Source: a virus. From it: a stretch of DNA of 42,971 bases. Of the stretch, positions 31,904 through 39,568 are shown one piece after another; the first letter of the stretch is position 1, and each line of letters begins with the position of its first letter. The translations under genes were made by a program, and so were the position numbers. The notes under the pieces are model-generated. The model did no database searches, was not told where the DNA came from, and was given only the letters and a program-made list of their open reading frames with translations. The stretch spans positions 1-42,971 of the IMG/VR virus record IMGVR_UViG_3300037459_000089, one strand, 5' to 3'.

Positions 31904-32265
31904 TACGACACACCGCCTCTCGCGTCCGACACGCCGCAACCCTCGTCGAGTTCGGCGTCGGCCGTGACCGTGTCGCGTCGCCGTTGTCCGACTTCGATCG
32001 CGTCCGTGTTCACCGCTTGCCGCTCGACGGCGTGCGCCAGTGCGCGAGCCACGCACAAAAGCGTGCGCCCGTCCAGCCGCGTTCTCGATAAGCCGGCGGC
32101 CGCATTGAGAAGGTCGACCCACTCGGTCGCGACGACGTCGACACGCGACGACACCCCGCCAATGTTTACGGCGAGAACCGAAAGCGCGTCGAGAACGCGG
32201 ACCGACCGATTCGATCCGTTCACCGTTTTCCTCAAACGAACGTCAATGTTGCCAGTCGAAAACAT
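31903..32265 (-). CDS. Paralogue B with LDGRTLLC motif, 120 aa
   Basis: This is the first gene of the accessory island. CGGAG eight bases before the ATG at 32263-32265 decides the start; a GTG at 32272-32274 is possible. EWVDLLNAAAGLSRTR, then LDGRTLLCVARALAHAVERQ, matches the C terminus of its neighbour. The tail is acidic and Gly-rich. A promoter-like site lies about 60-85 bases upstream, just after the packaging terminator. No known function. Confidence 0.6.
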   Translation of the reverse strand: MFSTGNIDVRLRKTVNGSNRSVRVLDALSVLAVNIGGVSSRVDVVATEWVDLLNAAAGLSRTRLDGRTLLCVARALAHAVERQAVNTDAIEVGQRRRDTVTADAELDEGCGVSDARGGVS

Positions 32266-32321
32266 TTTGAGCACTCCGAAAGGAGAATTCCACCGGCCGG
32301 CGACACCGCCGGCACACCCAC

Positions 32322-32350
32322 AACCTATCGTCGCGTTGTTCCCCCGTCAA
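32322..32350 (-). promoter_or_regulatory. Promoter-like site for the accessory island
   Basis: On the minus strand TTGACG (32345-32350) is followed by a 17-base spacer and TAGGTT (32322-32327). The -35 has five of six consensus bases; the -10 keeps the three most conserved positions (T, A and final T). It lies between the packaging terminator and the first island gene, where a promoter is needed. Confidence 0.5.
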
Positions 32351-32381
32351 CAATGAAACCCGCGTCCAGCCGAGAAACACG

Positions 32382-32407
32382 AAAAAAACCGCCGGATTGC
32401 CCGGCGG
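32382..32407 (-). terminator. Strong intrinsic terminator after the packaging block
   Basis: On the minus strand CCGCCGG, a 5-base loop (GCAAT), CCGGCGG and seven T. The 7-pair stem is perfect. It lies 34 bases past the stop of the zinc-ribbon gene and separates terminase transcripts from the island. Confidence 0.85.
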
Positions 32408-32440
32408 ATCGTATTGATTGTGGAACAAAGCGGTCGCGGA

Positions 32441-32935
32441 TCACGTGTGCAACACCCGAAACCGCGTCAACGCATACCCGGTTCGCGGGTCCGTGCAGTT
32501 TTGACATTGATAGTAATACAACGAACCCGGGCGGCCGTCCTTCAGCTTTGATCGGCCGTACTTATGCACACGCTCCGAGTTGCACGTCGGGCAACGAACC
32601 ATCGGGATTGATTGAATCGCCGGCGGCACCGGTTGCGCGCCGTCTTTCGGTTGTACGGTCCACGGCGTCGATTGCGGCCGTGCCCCGCCCGACAGTTTCC
32701 ACGGTATATCCGACTTGCCGGTCGGCTCGAAAGGCTCGTCGGGTTTTTCCCTCGCCGGGTTGACCAGCTCGGCAACCGCCGGCGCCGGCAGTTGCTTTTC
32801 TTCGGGCGCATCTTCCGGCGGTTTGTCACGCCCCGCGACTTGCTCCGCCAGTTGCGATTTCTGTCCGATGATCGGCGGCGTGTCACCCGTCAAGGTTTCC
32901 GCTAGATCGTCGGGGATGCTCGTTTCGTGCGTCAA
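32441..32935 (-). CDS. Pro-rich protein with C-terminal zinc ribbon, 164 aa, TTG start
   Basis: A TTG three bases after the terminase stop is preceded by GGAG and gives a protein that begins MTHETSIPDDL. Longer in-frame versions run back through the terminase gene and are unlikely. The first 115 residues are Pro/Glu/Lys-rich and disordered. Residues about 118-150 hold MVRCPTCNSERV and YYQCQNCTDP, a zinc ribbon. It may be a terminase partner or regulator; the function is unknown. It is followed by the strong terminator. Confidence 0.65.
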   Translation of the reverse strand: MTHETSIPDDLAETLTGDTPPIIGQKSQLAEQVAGRDKPPEDAPEEKQLPAPAVAELVNPAREKPDEPFEPTGKSDIPWKLSGGARPQSTPWTVQPKDGAQPVPPAIQSIPMVRCPTCNSERVHKYGRSKLKDGRPGSLYYYQCQNCTDPRTGYALTRFRVLHT

Positions 32936-32937
32936 TG

Positions 32938-34956
32938 CTAACTCCGGCGGAGCCCCCGGCCCGGCGGCCGGCTCGACGCCGGCGGCCGATCCGGACGCCG
33001 GGGCGGCGCCGGCATCACCGCCGGCGTCGGCGGGTTTTCCGGTATCGTCAATAGGTTGTGAAAGTCCGCGATCGCCATCGCGTACACCCTCACGTCGAGA
33101 TAATGCACCGCTTGATTCGCCGTCTTGGGTTCCCACACTTTTACCCGATGATTTCGTCCGTGAATCTTTTTGTTTACCCATACCTGATGTTCTCCGCAAA
33201 TTTGCTCGAAGTAGTCCGCCGACGTGTCGGCGTGAAAGTTACACGACCCCGGCTCGCCGGCCGGAACCCTCAACAGTCTATGCAATGAGTCTTTGTAGTG
33301 CCCGACGTTGATATGATAAAGCGTCACGCCTCGCGGGTCGATCGTACCTTTGAGCGTATATTGCACCCGCGTCGGCTTGATCGGCCAGTCGGCACGGTCG
33401 CGGCCCTTGACCGCATACACTCCCGGCGTGCTTTTCGCGAACTCGTAGACCTCCGCCGTCCGATATGCCGAGTCGACCGCCATCCACGACGCCGGCATCG
33501 TCAACCCCTCCGATCCGATCACCGGGTAGCCGGCCGAACCGATTGAAATCAAGTCCTCGAATGAATGACAAACACCCTCGCGAATCGAGTACGACCGGCG
33601 GCCACGGCCAAAACCGACCAGCTCATACACAAAGTAGTCGAGTTGCACGTCGACGCCCATGACGATCGCCTTGACGCCGGCCGGCACGTGCCCGCGCGGG
33701 TATGAGTTCTCGGTCCGGCCGGAGATCGCGGTCGGTTCGATTTTCTCGGCGACGTCCGTGAACGGTTCGCCGAGCCATTGATTCGTGAATACCCGTAGTT
33801 TCTCGACCTCGTCTTTGCACCGCAGAAATTGCACGGCCGTATCGGTGAAACTCCGCCACGGCGAAAGTCCGCAGCCGATATGATATCCGATTCGCCGGGT
33901 CTCTCGCGGCGGCTTGTCGGTCGCCGGCCGCCATTGCACCCGCGCAGCCTCGCCGGCTTCCGGCTCCCCGCCCTCGATCGCATAGACGACGCGAGCACGG
34001 TCGACGATGCTCGGACAGTCGATCGGCAACCGCTCGACTATCTTCAAGCCACGTTGAACCCACACGCCACGCGCGACCATAAACCACGCCGCCGGCGAGC
34101 GTGTGCCGAGCCCGCCGTCGCGTATTTTCGCCTTGCATTCGCAGCACTCATAGTAGGCGAGCCCGCCGCCCTCGATCGCGTCGACGGTCTTTCCGGCCGG
34201 CCACTTGATTTGTCGCAGCGACAAGACTTGATACGTGCCACACTCCGGACAGGGACAATGGAATTCGCGACGGTCAGTTTTTTGCAACGCCGTCCAGCCG
34301 GCGGCGTCCGGTCGAGTCGGACACGTCGTCGCCATGACTCGACCACGATGCCCCCACGTCGTTATCCGGTCGGCCGCTAGTGTGAGAACCTCACCGAGTT
34401 TCCCGGCTTGCACTTCGCATTGATCCAGCTCGTCGAAAAACAAATACCGAGCGAGTTTTCGGATCAGCGTACGCGGCGCACGCGGCCACGCCATATTGAT
34501 CGAGCGGTTTCCGCGTAGCGTCACCTTGCCGGCACTAGCGAAACCGTCGTGTGGAATATGCCGGCGGAGTCGCGGCGACGCCTCGATCATTCGCTTGATC
34601 CGGCCGGTCGCCTCGTCGGCGGCGTCGTCCTCTGTCGGATGAACGACGATGGATTGACCCGGATCGCAGTCAATCGCATACCCCATACAGTTATATAGAC
34701 TCTCGGAACCGCCGGACCGGTTCGACTTGATAACCAGAACCGACAGAACATCTGGGTTCGCGAATTGATCTTGCGGCTCTAAGAAATAAGGCGTCCGCCC
34801 GACGTCGTATCCGCCGGGTTGTGCCGCGTCCTCGGCAGCGAATACCCGGTATTTCGTTGCCCATTGCGTCGGCGTGAGTCGTTGCGGAACCGCGATCCGG
34901 TCCTCGATCACATTCGCGGCGTCGAAAGACAAACCACTACCGACCGCGATCTTCAC
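32938..34956 (-). CDS. terL: Terminase large subunit, GpA family, 672 aa
   Basis: This is the ATPase-nuclease motor that packages DNA into the prohead. The ATPase shows an adenine-side/Walker A region around residues 75-88 (VIKSNRSGGSESLYN), with a deviant P-loop as in lambda gpA, and Walker B at LFFDELDQ (Asp175, Glu176). A zinc-like insert with CPCPECG and CCECK lies at 234-274. The nuclease domain begins at VMGVDVQLDY (Asp436). The C terminus is Pro/Arg-rich. GTG at 34954-34956 with a GGAGAGGGG upstream is the likely start, overlapping the small subunit by 20 bases. Length fits GpA (about 640-670). Confidence 0.93.
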   Translation of the reverse strand: MKIAVGSGLSFDAANVIEDRIAVPQRLTPTQWATKYRVFAAEDAAQPGGYDVGRTPYFLEPQDQFANPDVLSVLVIKSNRSGGSESLYNCMGYAIDCDPGQSIVVHPTEDDAADEATGRIKRMIEASPRLRRHIPHDGFASAGKVTLRGNRSINMAWPRAPRTLIRKLARYLFFDELDQCEVQAGKLGEVLTLAADRITTWGHRGRVMATTCPTRPDAAGWTALQKTDRREFHCPCPECGTYQVLSLRQIKWPAGKTVDAIEGGGLAYYECCECKAKIRDGGLGTRSPAAWFMVARGVWVQRGLKIVERLPIDCPSIVDRARVVYAIEGGEPEAGEAARVQWRPATDKPPRETRRIGYHIGCGLSPWRSFTDTAVQFLRCKDEVEKLRVFTNQWLGEPFTDVAEKIEPTAISGRTENSYPRGHVPAGVKAIVMGVDVQLDYFVYELVGFGRGRRSYSIREGVCHSFEDLISIGSAGYPVIGSEGLTMPASWMAVDSAYRTAEVYEFAKSTPGVYAVKGRDRADWPIKPTRVQYTLKGTIDPRGVTLYHINVGHYKDSLHRLLRVPAGEPGSCNFHADTSADYFEQICGEHQVWVNKKIHGRNHRVKVWEPKTANQAVHYLDVRVYAMAIADFHNLLTIPENPPTPAVMPAPPRRPDRPPASSRPPGRGLRRS

Positions 34957-35440
34957 CGTGCGGCGCCCCTCTCCGCCGGCGGAGTTGTGCCGCGTCGGCC
35001 TCGGCGCTTTCGCGTGCCCGGTTGCGAATCGACAAACGCAAAGCGTCGAACCGAGTCTTGCAAAGTATTTCCAGCTCCGCCGGCGTCTTGCCGGCGTGTG
35101 CGACCGGCATGGTCAATTCGCACTCGTCGATGCCGGAGCAAAACAAGTCCGCCATCGCTTCCAAGTCGTGCAAGTATTGTTCGCGTCGGACGTACGCCCC
35201 GCGAATTCGCAACGTCTCGGCGATCGTTTTCGCGAGGCGTGCTTTTTTGATATCGGTATCGAGCGACGACGCCTCGGAGTCGCGGCCCTTGTTCACTGAC
35301 TTGACCCACTCGGCGACGGCGTCCGTATCCCACGGCGCCGACGTCGTGAGTCGCCAACGCGGATCGCGGAGCCAGCCGCGAAACGTCCGCACGTTGACGC
35401 CGAGCGCGGCGGCGACTTCCTTTTGTGTTCGAGCGATCAT
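34937..35440 (-). CDS. terS: Terminase small subunit, Nu1-like, 167 aa
   Basis: The start is in an ATGA overlap with the methyltransferase gene. The N-terminal helix-turn-helix (EVAAALGVNVRTFRGWLRD) is like lambda Nu1 and binds the packaging site. A central helix follows (DIKKARLAKTIAETLRIRG) and a C-terminal helical part (ELEILCKTRFDALRLSIRNRA). It pairs with the large subunit to start packaging and overlaps it by 20 bases. Confidence 0.85.
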   Translation of the reverse strand: MIARTQKEVAAALGVNVRTFRGWLRDPRWRLTTSAPWDTDAVAEWVKSVNKGRDSEASSLDTDIKKARLAKTIAETLRIRGAYVRREQYLHDLEAMADLFCSGIDECELTMPVAHAGKTPAELEILCKTRFDALRLSIRNRARESAEADAAQLRRRRGAPHGEDRGR

Positions 35441-36195
35441 TCATTTGCCCCGACGATATGCTCGCCGATCCATTGTGCGACTTGCGGAACTACGGCGTTC
35501 CCTAGTCCCTTCAGTCGGTCCACCCGTCCGGAAACCCCATAAGCCACTCGATCCAAGCCGGATTCAGTTGTCCACCACCCGACCCGCTCCCGTCCGGTCG
35601 CGGATTCCAAGTCTTGACCGCCTCGCGCAAATTCACGCCGCCCGACCCGCGTGCGTCTTTCGTCGCTCGCGATTCCGCGCCCCGCTCCGCGTCCCATTTG
35701 TTCGGCGTAGGCAACCACGAATACCCGGTCGCGAATATGCGGCGCACCAACGGCGGCCGCCGGGAGGCAATCCCATTCGACACAAAACCCGCACGCGGCC
35801 AAGTCTCGCACCACGCCTCCAAACTCCCGTCCAGCATTAACTGACAAGAGCCGGACGACATTTTCGACCACGACCCATCGCGGTTTAATTTCGCGAACGA
35901 CGCGAACGAACTCCGGCCAGAGCCACCGCACGTCGTCCGCTCCGCGTTGCTTGCCGGCGGCGGAGACGGGTTGACACGGGAATCCGCCGACCACAACGTC
36001 GACTCGTCGCAAGTTTCGTTTTCCGACGTCGAACACATTGTCGAACCTTTCAGCGTCCGGCCAGTGCCGCGCGAGAACGTGGCGGCAAAACGAGTCGATC
36101 TCGACTTGCCAAACGCAACGCATACCCGCCCGCGTGAAACCGAGATCGAGACCGCCGATTCCCGAGAACAATGATCCGAACGTCAAGCCGGTCAC
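35437..36195 (-). CDS. DNA (cytosine-5) methyltransferase, 252 aa, GTG start
   Basis: All key blocks of C5-methyltransferases are visible: FSGIGG (residues 10-15, SAM binding), GGFPCQP with catalytic Cys74, VVVENV (108-113), APHIRDRVF (151-159) and GNAVVP (232-237). The target-recognition region between 160 and 230 is short, which makes the protein small for its family. A GTG start overlaps the previous stop (GTGA at 36192-36195). It probably protects phage DNA against host restriction, or marks it; the target sequence is unknown. It sits directly before the terminase genes. Confidence 0.9.
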   Translation of the reverse strand: MTGLTFGSLFSGIGGLDLGFTRAGMRCVWQVEIDSFCRHVLARHWPDAERFDNVFDVGKRNLRRVDVVVGGFPCQPVSAAGKQRGADDVRWLWPEFVRVVREIKPRWVVVENVVRLLSVNAGREFGGVVRDLAACGFCVEWDCLPAAAVGAPHIRDRVFVVAYAEQMGRGAGRGIASDERRTRVGRREFARGGQDLESATGRERVGWWTTESGLDRVAYGVSGRVDRLKGLGNAVVPQVAQWIGEHIVGANE

Positions 36196-36626
36196 AGTTT
36201 CGCAATCCAGCTCGCGACCTCGTCGATCGAAACCGCGAGATAGTTGACCATCCGATACATGAGTTCCGGCTCGCCGCCGTCCTCGCACAAAAGAATACAC
36301 GTAAACTTGCCAGCGCCGACGGCCCACCCGAGTTCCAAGTGTGCGGAGCGCCCGCACGGAAGCACCAAAACGAAAGCCGACGCGGCCTTCATCGCGGCAT
36401 AGTCCAACCAAAAACCCTCGAGCGCCGAGTCGTCGGCATACAGTTGCCGGCGAAACTCGTCGGGTGTCCAGGTTTGCCACGCCGGGTCAATGTCCGACCA
36501 CGCGAAACCAGTATTCCCCGGCGCGGGGTTGCGATAGTCGTAGACGTCGTGGCCGACGTCACGCAACGCACGGACGACGGTTATTTGTTTCCGGTTTCGC
36601 CAGCTCGACGCGACGTAGATTCTCAT
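36192..36626 (-). CDS. Nucleoside 2-deoxyribosyltransferase-like protein, 144 aa
   Basis: The ATG at 36624-36626 overlaps the previous stop as ATGA. The N terminus (MRIYVASSWRN) and GHDVYDYRNP, then SAHLELGWAVGAGK with the probable catalytic Glu, follow the pattern of the nucleoside 2-deoxyribosyltransferase / dNMP hydrolase superfamily. Such enzymes move or remove bases from deoxynucleosides. It is coupled to the cytosine methyltransferase, so a role in nucleotide or DNA-base metabolism is reasonable. The exact substrate cannot be read from the sequence. Confidence 0.75.
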   Translation of the reverse strand: MRIYVASSWRNRKQITVVRALRDVGHDVYDYRNPAPGNTGFAWSDIDPAWQTWTPDEFRRQLYADDSALEGFWLDYAAMKAASAFVLVLPCGRSAHLELGWAVGAGKFTCILLCEDGGEPELMYRMVNYLAVSIDEVASWIAKL

Positions 36627-36766
36627 TGACATAACCCGAGCCCCCACAACGCGGCGCGCAGCACGAACAACGCCGCAACCCACACGACAAACACGACGAG
36701 CGCACGCCGAACACCGACAAAGCGGGTAGGGTGTGCGTTATTTTTCATTAAATTGATACTTTTCAC
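36623..36766 (-). CDS. Small membrane protein, about 47 aa
   Basis: The hydrophobic segment ALVVFVVWVAALFVLRAAL makes one membrane span. Three starts are possible: ATG at 36820, GTG at 36766 and ATG at 36748. A GGAGG lies 12 bases before the GTG, and a two-codon ATG-GCG-TGA there overlaps it as GTGA; I prefer the GTG. The gene ends in an ATGA overlap with the deoxyribosyltransferase-like gene. It is the first gene after the origin-like gap. Confidence 0.55.
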   Translation of the reverse strand: MKSINLMKNNAHPTRFVGVRRALVVFVVWVAALFVLRAALWGLGLCQ

Positions 36767-37129
36767 GCCATCCCCTGACCTCCTGCCTCTCGTTTCGGCC
36801 TTGGAGTACCTACTAAACATGCGTTATTACGCCAAAAACGCCGCTTTTGTCGCTTCCGATAGCCGTTGACGGTCTTGAAACGCGGCTTTGATCCGCCTCG
36901 CAGGATCGCGGCGTGAGAGTTTTCCACCGGTTATCCCCGGATATCCACCATTTCTTAAAACCTCGAATCGAGCGAGAGTGAAAAACAACGGGAACCGTAA
37001 ACCATTGTATGCACGGCACTTGCGAACGGCGAACGCTCCGAGCCCGGCGCCTCGACACGGCGGACAAGCGGCGAGGGTTTAACACCCCCAACCGCTTGCC
37101 GCCCGTCCGCACGCCTTGCGTCTACGGCA
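36767..37129. other. Main non-coding gap, candidate origin region
   Basis: No convincing gene is present on either strand; a 99-codon minus-strand frame (36813-37112) is Arg-rich and looks spurious. The gap holds three DnaA-box-like 9-mers (see 36920-36949), an AT-richer stretch after them (36950-36960 and 36980-37010), and a perfect 12-bp palindrome GGCACTAGTGCC at its right border (37126-37137). It separates the last accessory gene from the packaging block. Confidence 0.5.
36920..36949 (+). other. Three phased DnaA-box-like 9-mers
   Basis: TTTTCCACC (36920-36928), TTATCCCCG (36931-36939) and ATATCCACC (36941-36949) each match the consensus TTATCCACA at six or seven of nine positions and are spaced 11 and 10 bases apart, close to one helical turn. 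Their place in the largest gap makes them an origin candidate. Confidence 0.45.
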
Positions 37130-37606
37130 CTAGTGCCCCGTGTCGCCGCCTTGATCGACGCGCTTGCCGTCAGCGTGCGTGCCGACCGCAGCTTCGCCGG
37201 CGTCCGGCACGGCCGGCGGCGGCGTTTCAACGCGATTCTTGACGTCGTCAATCGTCCCGGTATAGCCTGGCGGCCGGTCGCCGACCGCAACCGACCCGTC
37301 GACGGCGGCGGCCGCTTGTTCCGAGCAACGCCGAAACGGAATGATCTCGACGTCTAAGTCGACGAGCAAGATCATATGTCGCTCGGTAAACCGGACCGCC
37401 TCGCCGGCGTTGAACGCGAACGCTTTCGGAACGCCGTCGACGCAACACAAGAACCGTTGCCCGACACTGTCGTCGCACCGCTTATAAGTCTCAGTCGAGC
37501 CGGATCGAGGCGGCGGGTCGGTCAGCGATTGCCCGCCGTTGCCGCACATCGGATACCCGGTCGCGGCGTCCGAAACCACAATAAAAAACTCCGATTCAAA
37601 TTTCAT
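37130..37606 (-). CDS. Hypothetical protein, 158 aa
   Basis: CGGAG eight bases before the ATG at 37604-37606 decides the start. The N-terminal 100 residues are globular with several cysteines (YPMCGNGG, KRCDDS, RFLCCVDGVP) and hydrophobic strands (MILLVDLDVEIIPF). The C-terminal 50 residues are Pro/Gly/Asp-rich and disordered. The family is not recognised. It is the last gene before the origin-like gap. Confidence 0.65.
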   Translation of the reverse strand: MKFESEFFIVVSDAATGYPMCGNGGQSLTDPPPRSGSTETYKRCDDSVGQRFLCCVDGVPKAFAFNAGEAVRFTERHMILLVDLDVEIIPFRRCSEQAAAAVDGSVAVGDRPPGYTGTIDDVKNRVETPPPAVPDAGEAAVGTHADGKRVDQGGDTGH

Positions 37607-37635
37607 CGTACACACTCCGATCTATAGAACCCGTG

Positions 37636-38145
37636 TCATCGACTCGGCACCGTACCGAGTCCGCACCCCTCCGGTAAAGCACATTTCCAAAGCGTTTGCA
37701 AAGACGAGTAGTCGAGCAAGTCGACAGACCCGTCGTTGTTGAAGTCCGCCCACTCGCACGCCTCGGCCGGCTCTTGTGCCGGCCCCGTCATGCACTCGAC
37801 CATACCAGCGAGCGACGCATCCGTGCGAGCCTCGACGGCGACGCACCCGACGACCAGCGACATAGCCAAACACGCCATGACAAGCAGCAACGGCCACGAC
37901 GCGACAAAGTCGCGGACCGCTCGACTCAAATGCCCTTGGAGAATTTCGCGACATACGTGACACAAGTCGCCGAGCCTCGCAGTGTGTGTGGTTCCATGCT
38001 CGCCTTGATCCCAGCGTGCCGAGTAGTCTTGAACTCGAACGACCGTGTCGAAAACGACGGCGGCCGCCTTACCGGCCGGGTCTTTTGCTTTGCCGCACGC
38101 TCGGCACTTGTGGGTCGCGATCGCTTGTTCGGGTAGTTTTGCCAT
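37636..38145 (-). CDS. Zinc-finger / membrane protein with dockerin-like EF-hand, 169 aa
   Basis: The N-terminal part has CRACGKA and LCHVCREI, a likely zinc site. A hydrophobic span follows (WPLLLVMACLAMSLVVG), then an outside tail with WADFNNDGSVDLLDYSSLQ, a dockerin/EF-hand calcium loop with Asp, Asn, Asp, Gly and a final Asp. Loops of this exact style (DxNxDGxVDLLD) are frequent in Planctomycetes secreted proteins. The fusion suggests a membrane-anchored protein with a cytoplasmic zinc domain and an external calcium motif. Its start is chosen by an AAAGG upstream of the ATG at 38143-38145. Confidence 0.65.
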   Translation of the reverse strand: MAKLPEQAIATHKCRACGKAKDPAGKAAAVVFDTVVRVQDYSARWDQGEHGTTHTARLGDLCHVCREILQGHLSRAVRDFVASWPLLLVMACLAMSLVVGCVAVEARTDASLAGMVECMTGPAQEPAEACEWADFNNDGSVDLLDYSSLQTLWKCALPEGCGLGTVPSR

Positions 38146-38174
38146 TAGTCCGGACGCCTTTCGATTACCGTTTC

Positions 38175-38894
38175 CTAGTAGGGCAGCGTGACGCCGATCC
38201 GCTCCGCCGTGCGGCGTGCGTCGGCCGCACAGCCAAAATACTCGCGCATCAATCGAATCGCCTCGATCACGGCCGCCTCGTCGGGTTTCGGCGTCGGCCG
38301 TCGCTTGATTTCGACCGTGAACCGCTCGTCGACGAAACACGTCCGATGCCGATGAGCGTTCAACAACGAAAGCCAGTGCGACCCATACAAACCGACCCGC
38401 GAATCGAATCGGAGCGCGTGCCCTTTGACCAGACCGAACGAGTCGAGACCCACTTGCCCCGTTATCCGAAACGGCGCTTGCGGCGCATATGCCCCGCGTG
38501 ATCCGGCGGCGTTCCAGCCGCATAGGTACGCGCCGCAAGCCTTGCCGGTCGCGATCGTCGCTTGAGCGGCTTCCGTAGCCGTCTTTCGAGACAATCTAGG
38601 CGGAGTCGCCGCGACGCGCTTGATCCGCCGAACCGGCCGGAGCCAACGCCGGCGGACCGAGATGACGTCCGGATCGAGAATCCACACGTCGGAGCGTTTC
38701 CAGTGTTTCGCGATCCACGCCCGCGCTTGTTGGAGTTCGAGCCGCGTGTCGCCGTACTCGATCACACCGCACGATTGTCGATTCAGCTTGCGAAACTCCG
38801 CCGCCTCGCCGCTCGGCACGCAGAGCAACGGTTTCTCGACCGCCTCGAGGGCGCGCACGGTTTCGGGTCCGCGCACGCACGGAATCGCGATCAC
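38175..38894 (-). CDS. Glycosyltransferase-like protein (TET-associated GT type), 239 aa, GTG start
   Basis: A GTG overlapping the previous stop (GTGA at 38891-38894) starts the protein right at the first strand, VIAIPCVRGPE. DVWILDPDVISVRRRW carries the DxD-type Asp pair (74, 76) of GT-A glycosyltransferases. The order fits the small glycosyltransferases found in phage base-modification clusters. The acceptor may be DNA bases or a protein. It is coupled to the ParB-like protein, a pairing that occurs in such clusters. No motif settles the donor or acceptor. Confidence 0.5.
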   Translation of the reverse strand: MIAIPCVRGPETVRALEAVEKPLLCVPSGEAAEFRKLNRQSCGVIEYGDTRLELQQARAWIAKHWKRSDVWILDPDVISVRRRWLRPVRRIKRVAATPPRLSRKTATEAAQATIATGKACGAYLCGWNAAGSRGAYAPQAPFRITGQVGLDSFGLVKGHALRFDSRVGLYGSHWLSLLNAHRHRTCFVDERFTVEIKRRPTPKPDEAAVIEAIRLMREYFGCAADARRTAERIGVTLPY

Positions 38895-39559
38895 GAATTG
38901 CCTTGTTGTTCCTGACATCGTCGCAGAAAATCCGCACAACGGATCACGCGGCCGATTCGCACCGCCCGCGTGTTGCCGTAGCTTTTCGTTTGTTTCAAAC
39001 CGAGAAACGCTTTCAGCTCCGACCAGTCGTTCCCCCCGGCCGTGATAATCACAACGTACTCGTGTTTCTCGCCGAACACCGCCGCGATCGGATATTTCGG
39101 CGTTGCCCCGACCGCCGCGTCTCGCGTGACGATCGGAGCATCTCCGGCGTCCGGGTCGATCTCAATATCGAATAGCGTCCCGTCAAGCGTGTCGAGGCCC
39201 GCGAGCAATTTGTCGAGTTGCTCGTCGTTATACTCCGCCAAGTCGGCGGACCGATTCGAGGCGAGCATGACCCGCAACGCCCGGTCGTCGTCGCAGTCGA
39301 TGAATTGAACCGGCAGTTCCGTGAAACCAAGTCCGACGGCGGCGTCGAAACTATGATTCCCGACGAGTATGAACCGCGTCGACTTTTGCACGACCAGCGT
39401 GCCGAACCAACCGTTCGCCTCGATCGACGCGGCGATCGCGTCTACGTCGCCGATTCGCGGATTGTCCGGGTGATGTTTGAGCGTCGCGACGTCGACGTCG
39501 GTCGACTTTTTCGACAAGCCCTTCAAAAGATCGTGGTCGTCTCTTTTCTTCTTTGCCAT
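38891..39559 (-). CDS. ParB-like (ParB/Srx fold) protein, 222 aa
   Basis: Residues 25-105 have the ParB N-terminal pattern: LKHHPDNPRIGDVDAIAASI, then TLVVQKSTRFILVGNHSFDAA, where GNHSFDAA takes the place of the GxHR-type box. The helical part ALRVMLASNRSADLAEY follows. In phages this domain occurs in nucleases, CTPases and proteins linked to DNA modification; a DNA-partition role is unlikely. ATG at 39557-39559 is the likely start. The gene ends in a GTGA overlap with the glycosyltransferase-like gene. Confidence 0.75.
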   Translation of the reverse strand: MAKKKRDDHDLLKGLSKKSTDVDVATLKHHPDNPRIGDVDAIAASIEANGWFGTLVVQKSTRFILVGNHSFDAAVGLGFTELPVQFIDCDDDRALRVMLASNRSADLAEYNDEQLDKLLAGLDTLDGTLFDIEIDPDAGDAPIVTRDAAVGATPKYPIAAVFGEKHEYVVIITAGGNDWSELKAFLGLKQTKSYGNTRAVRIGRVIRCADFLRRCQEQQGNS

Positions 39560-39568
39560 ATTCAAAAC

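Noticed and set aside
32936-33199. Extension of the Pro-rich zinc-ribbon protein back into terL
   Set aside because: It overlaps the terminase C terminus by over 240 bases, whereas a TTG with GGAG lies right after the terminase stop.
36813-37112. Minus-strand 99-codon frame in the main gap
   Set aside because: It is Arg/Ser-rich, has no ribosome site and spans the DnaA-like boxes; I treat the region as non-coding.
38175-39559. ParB-like protein as a plasmid-type partition gene
   Set aside because: There is no ParA ATPase and no parS-like repeat cluster, and the HTH domain of true ParB is not apparent.
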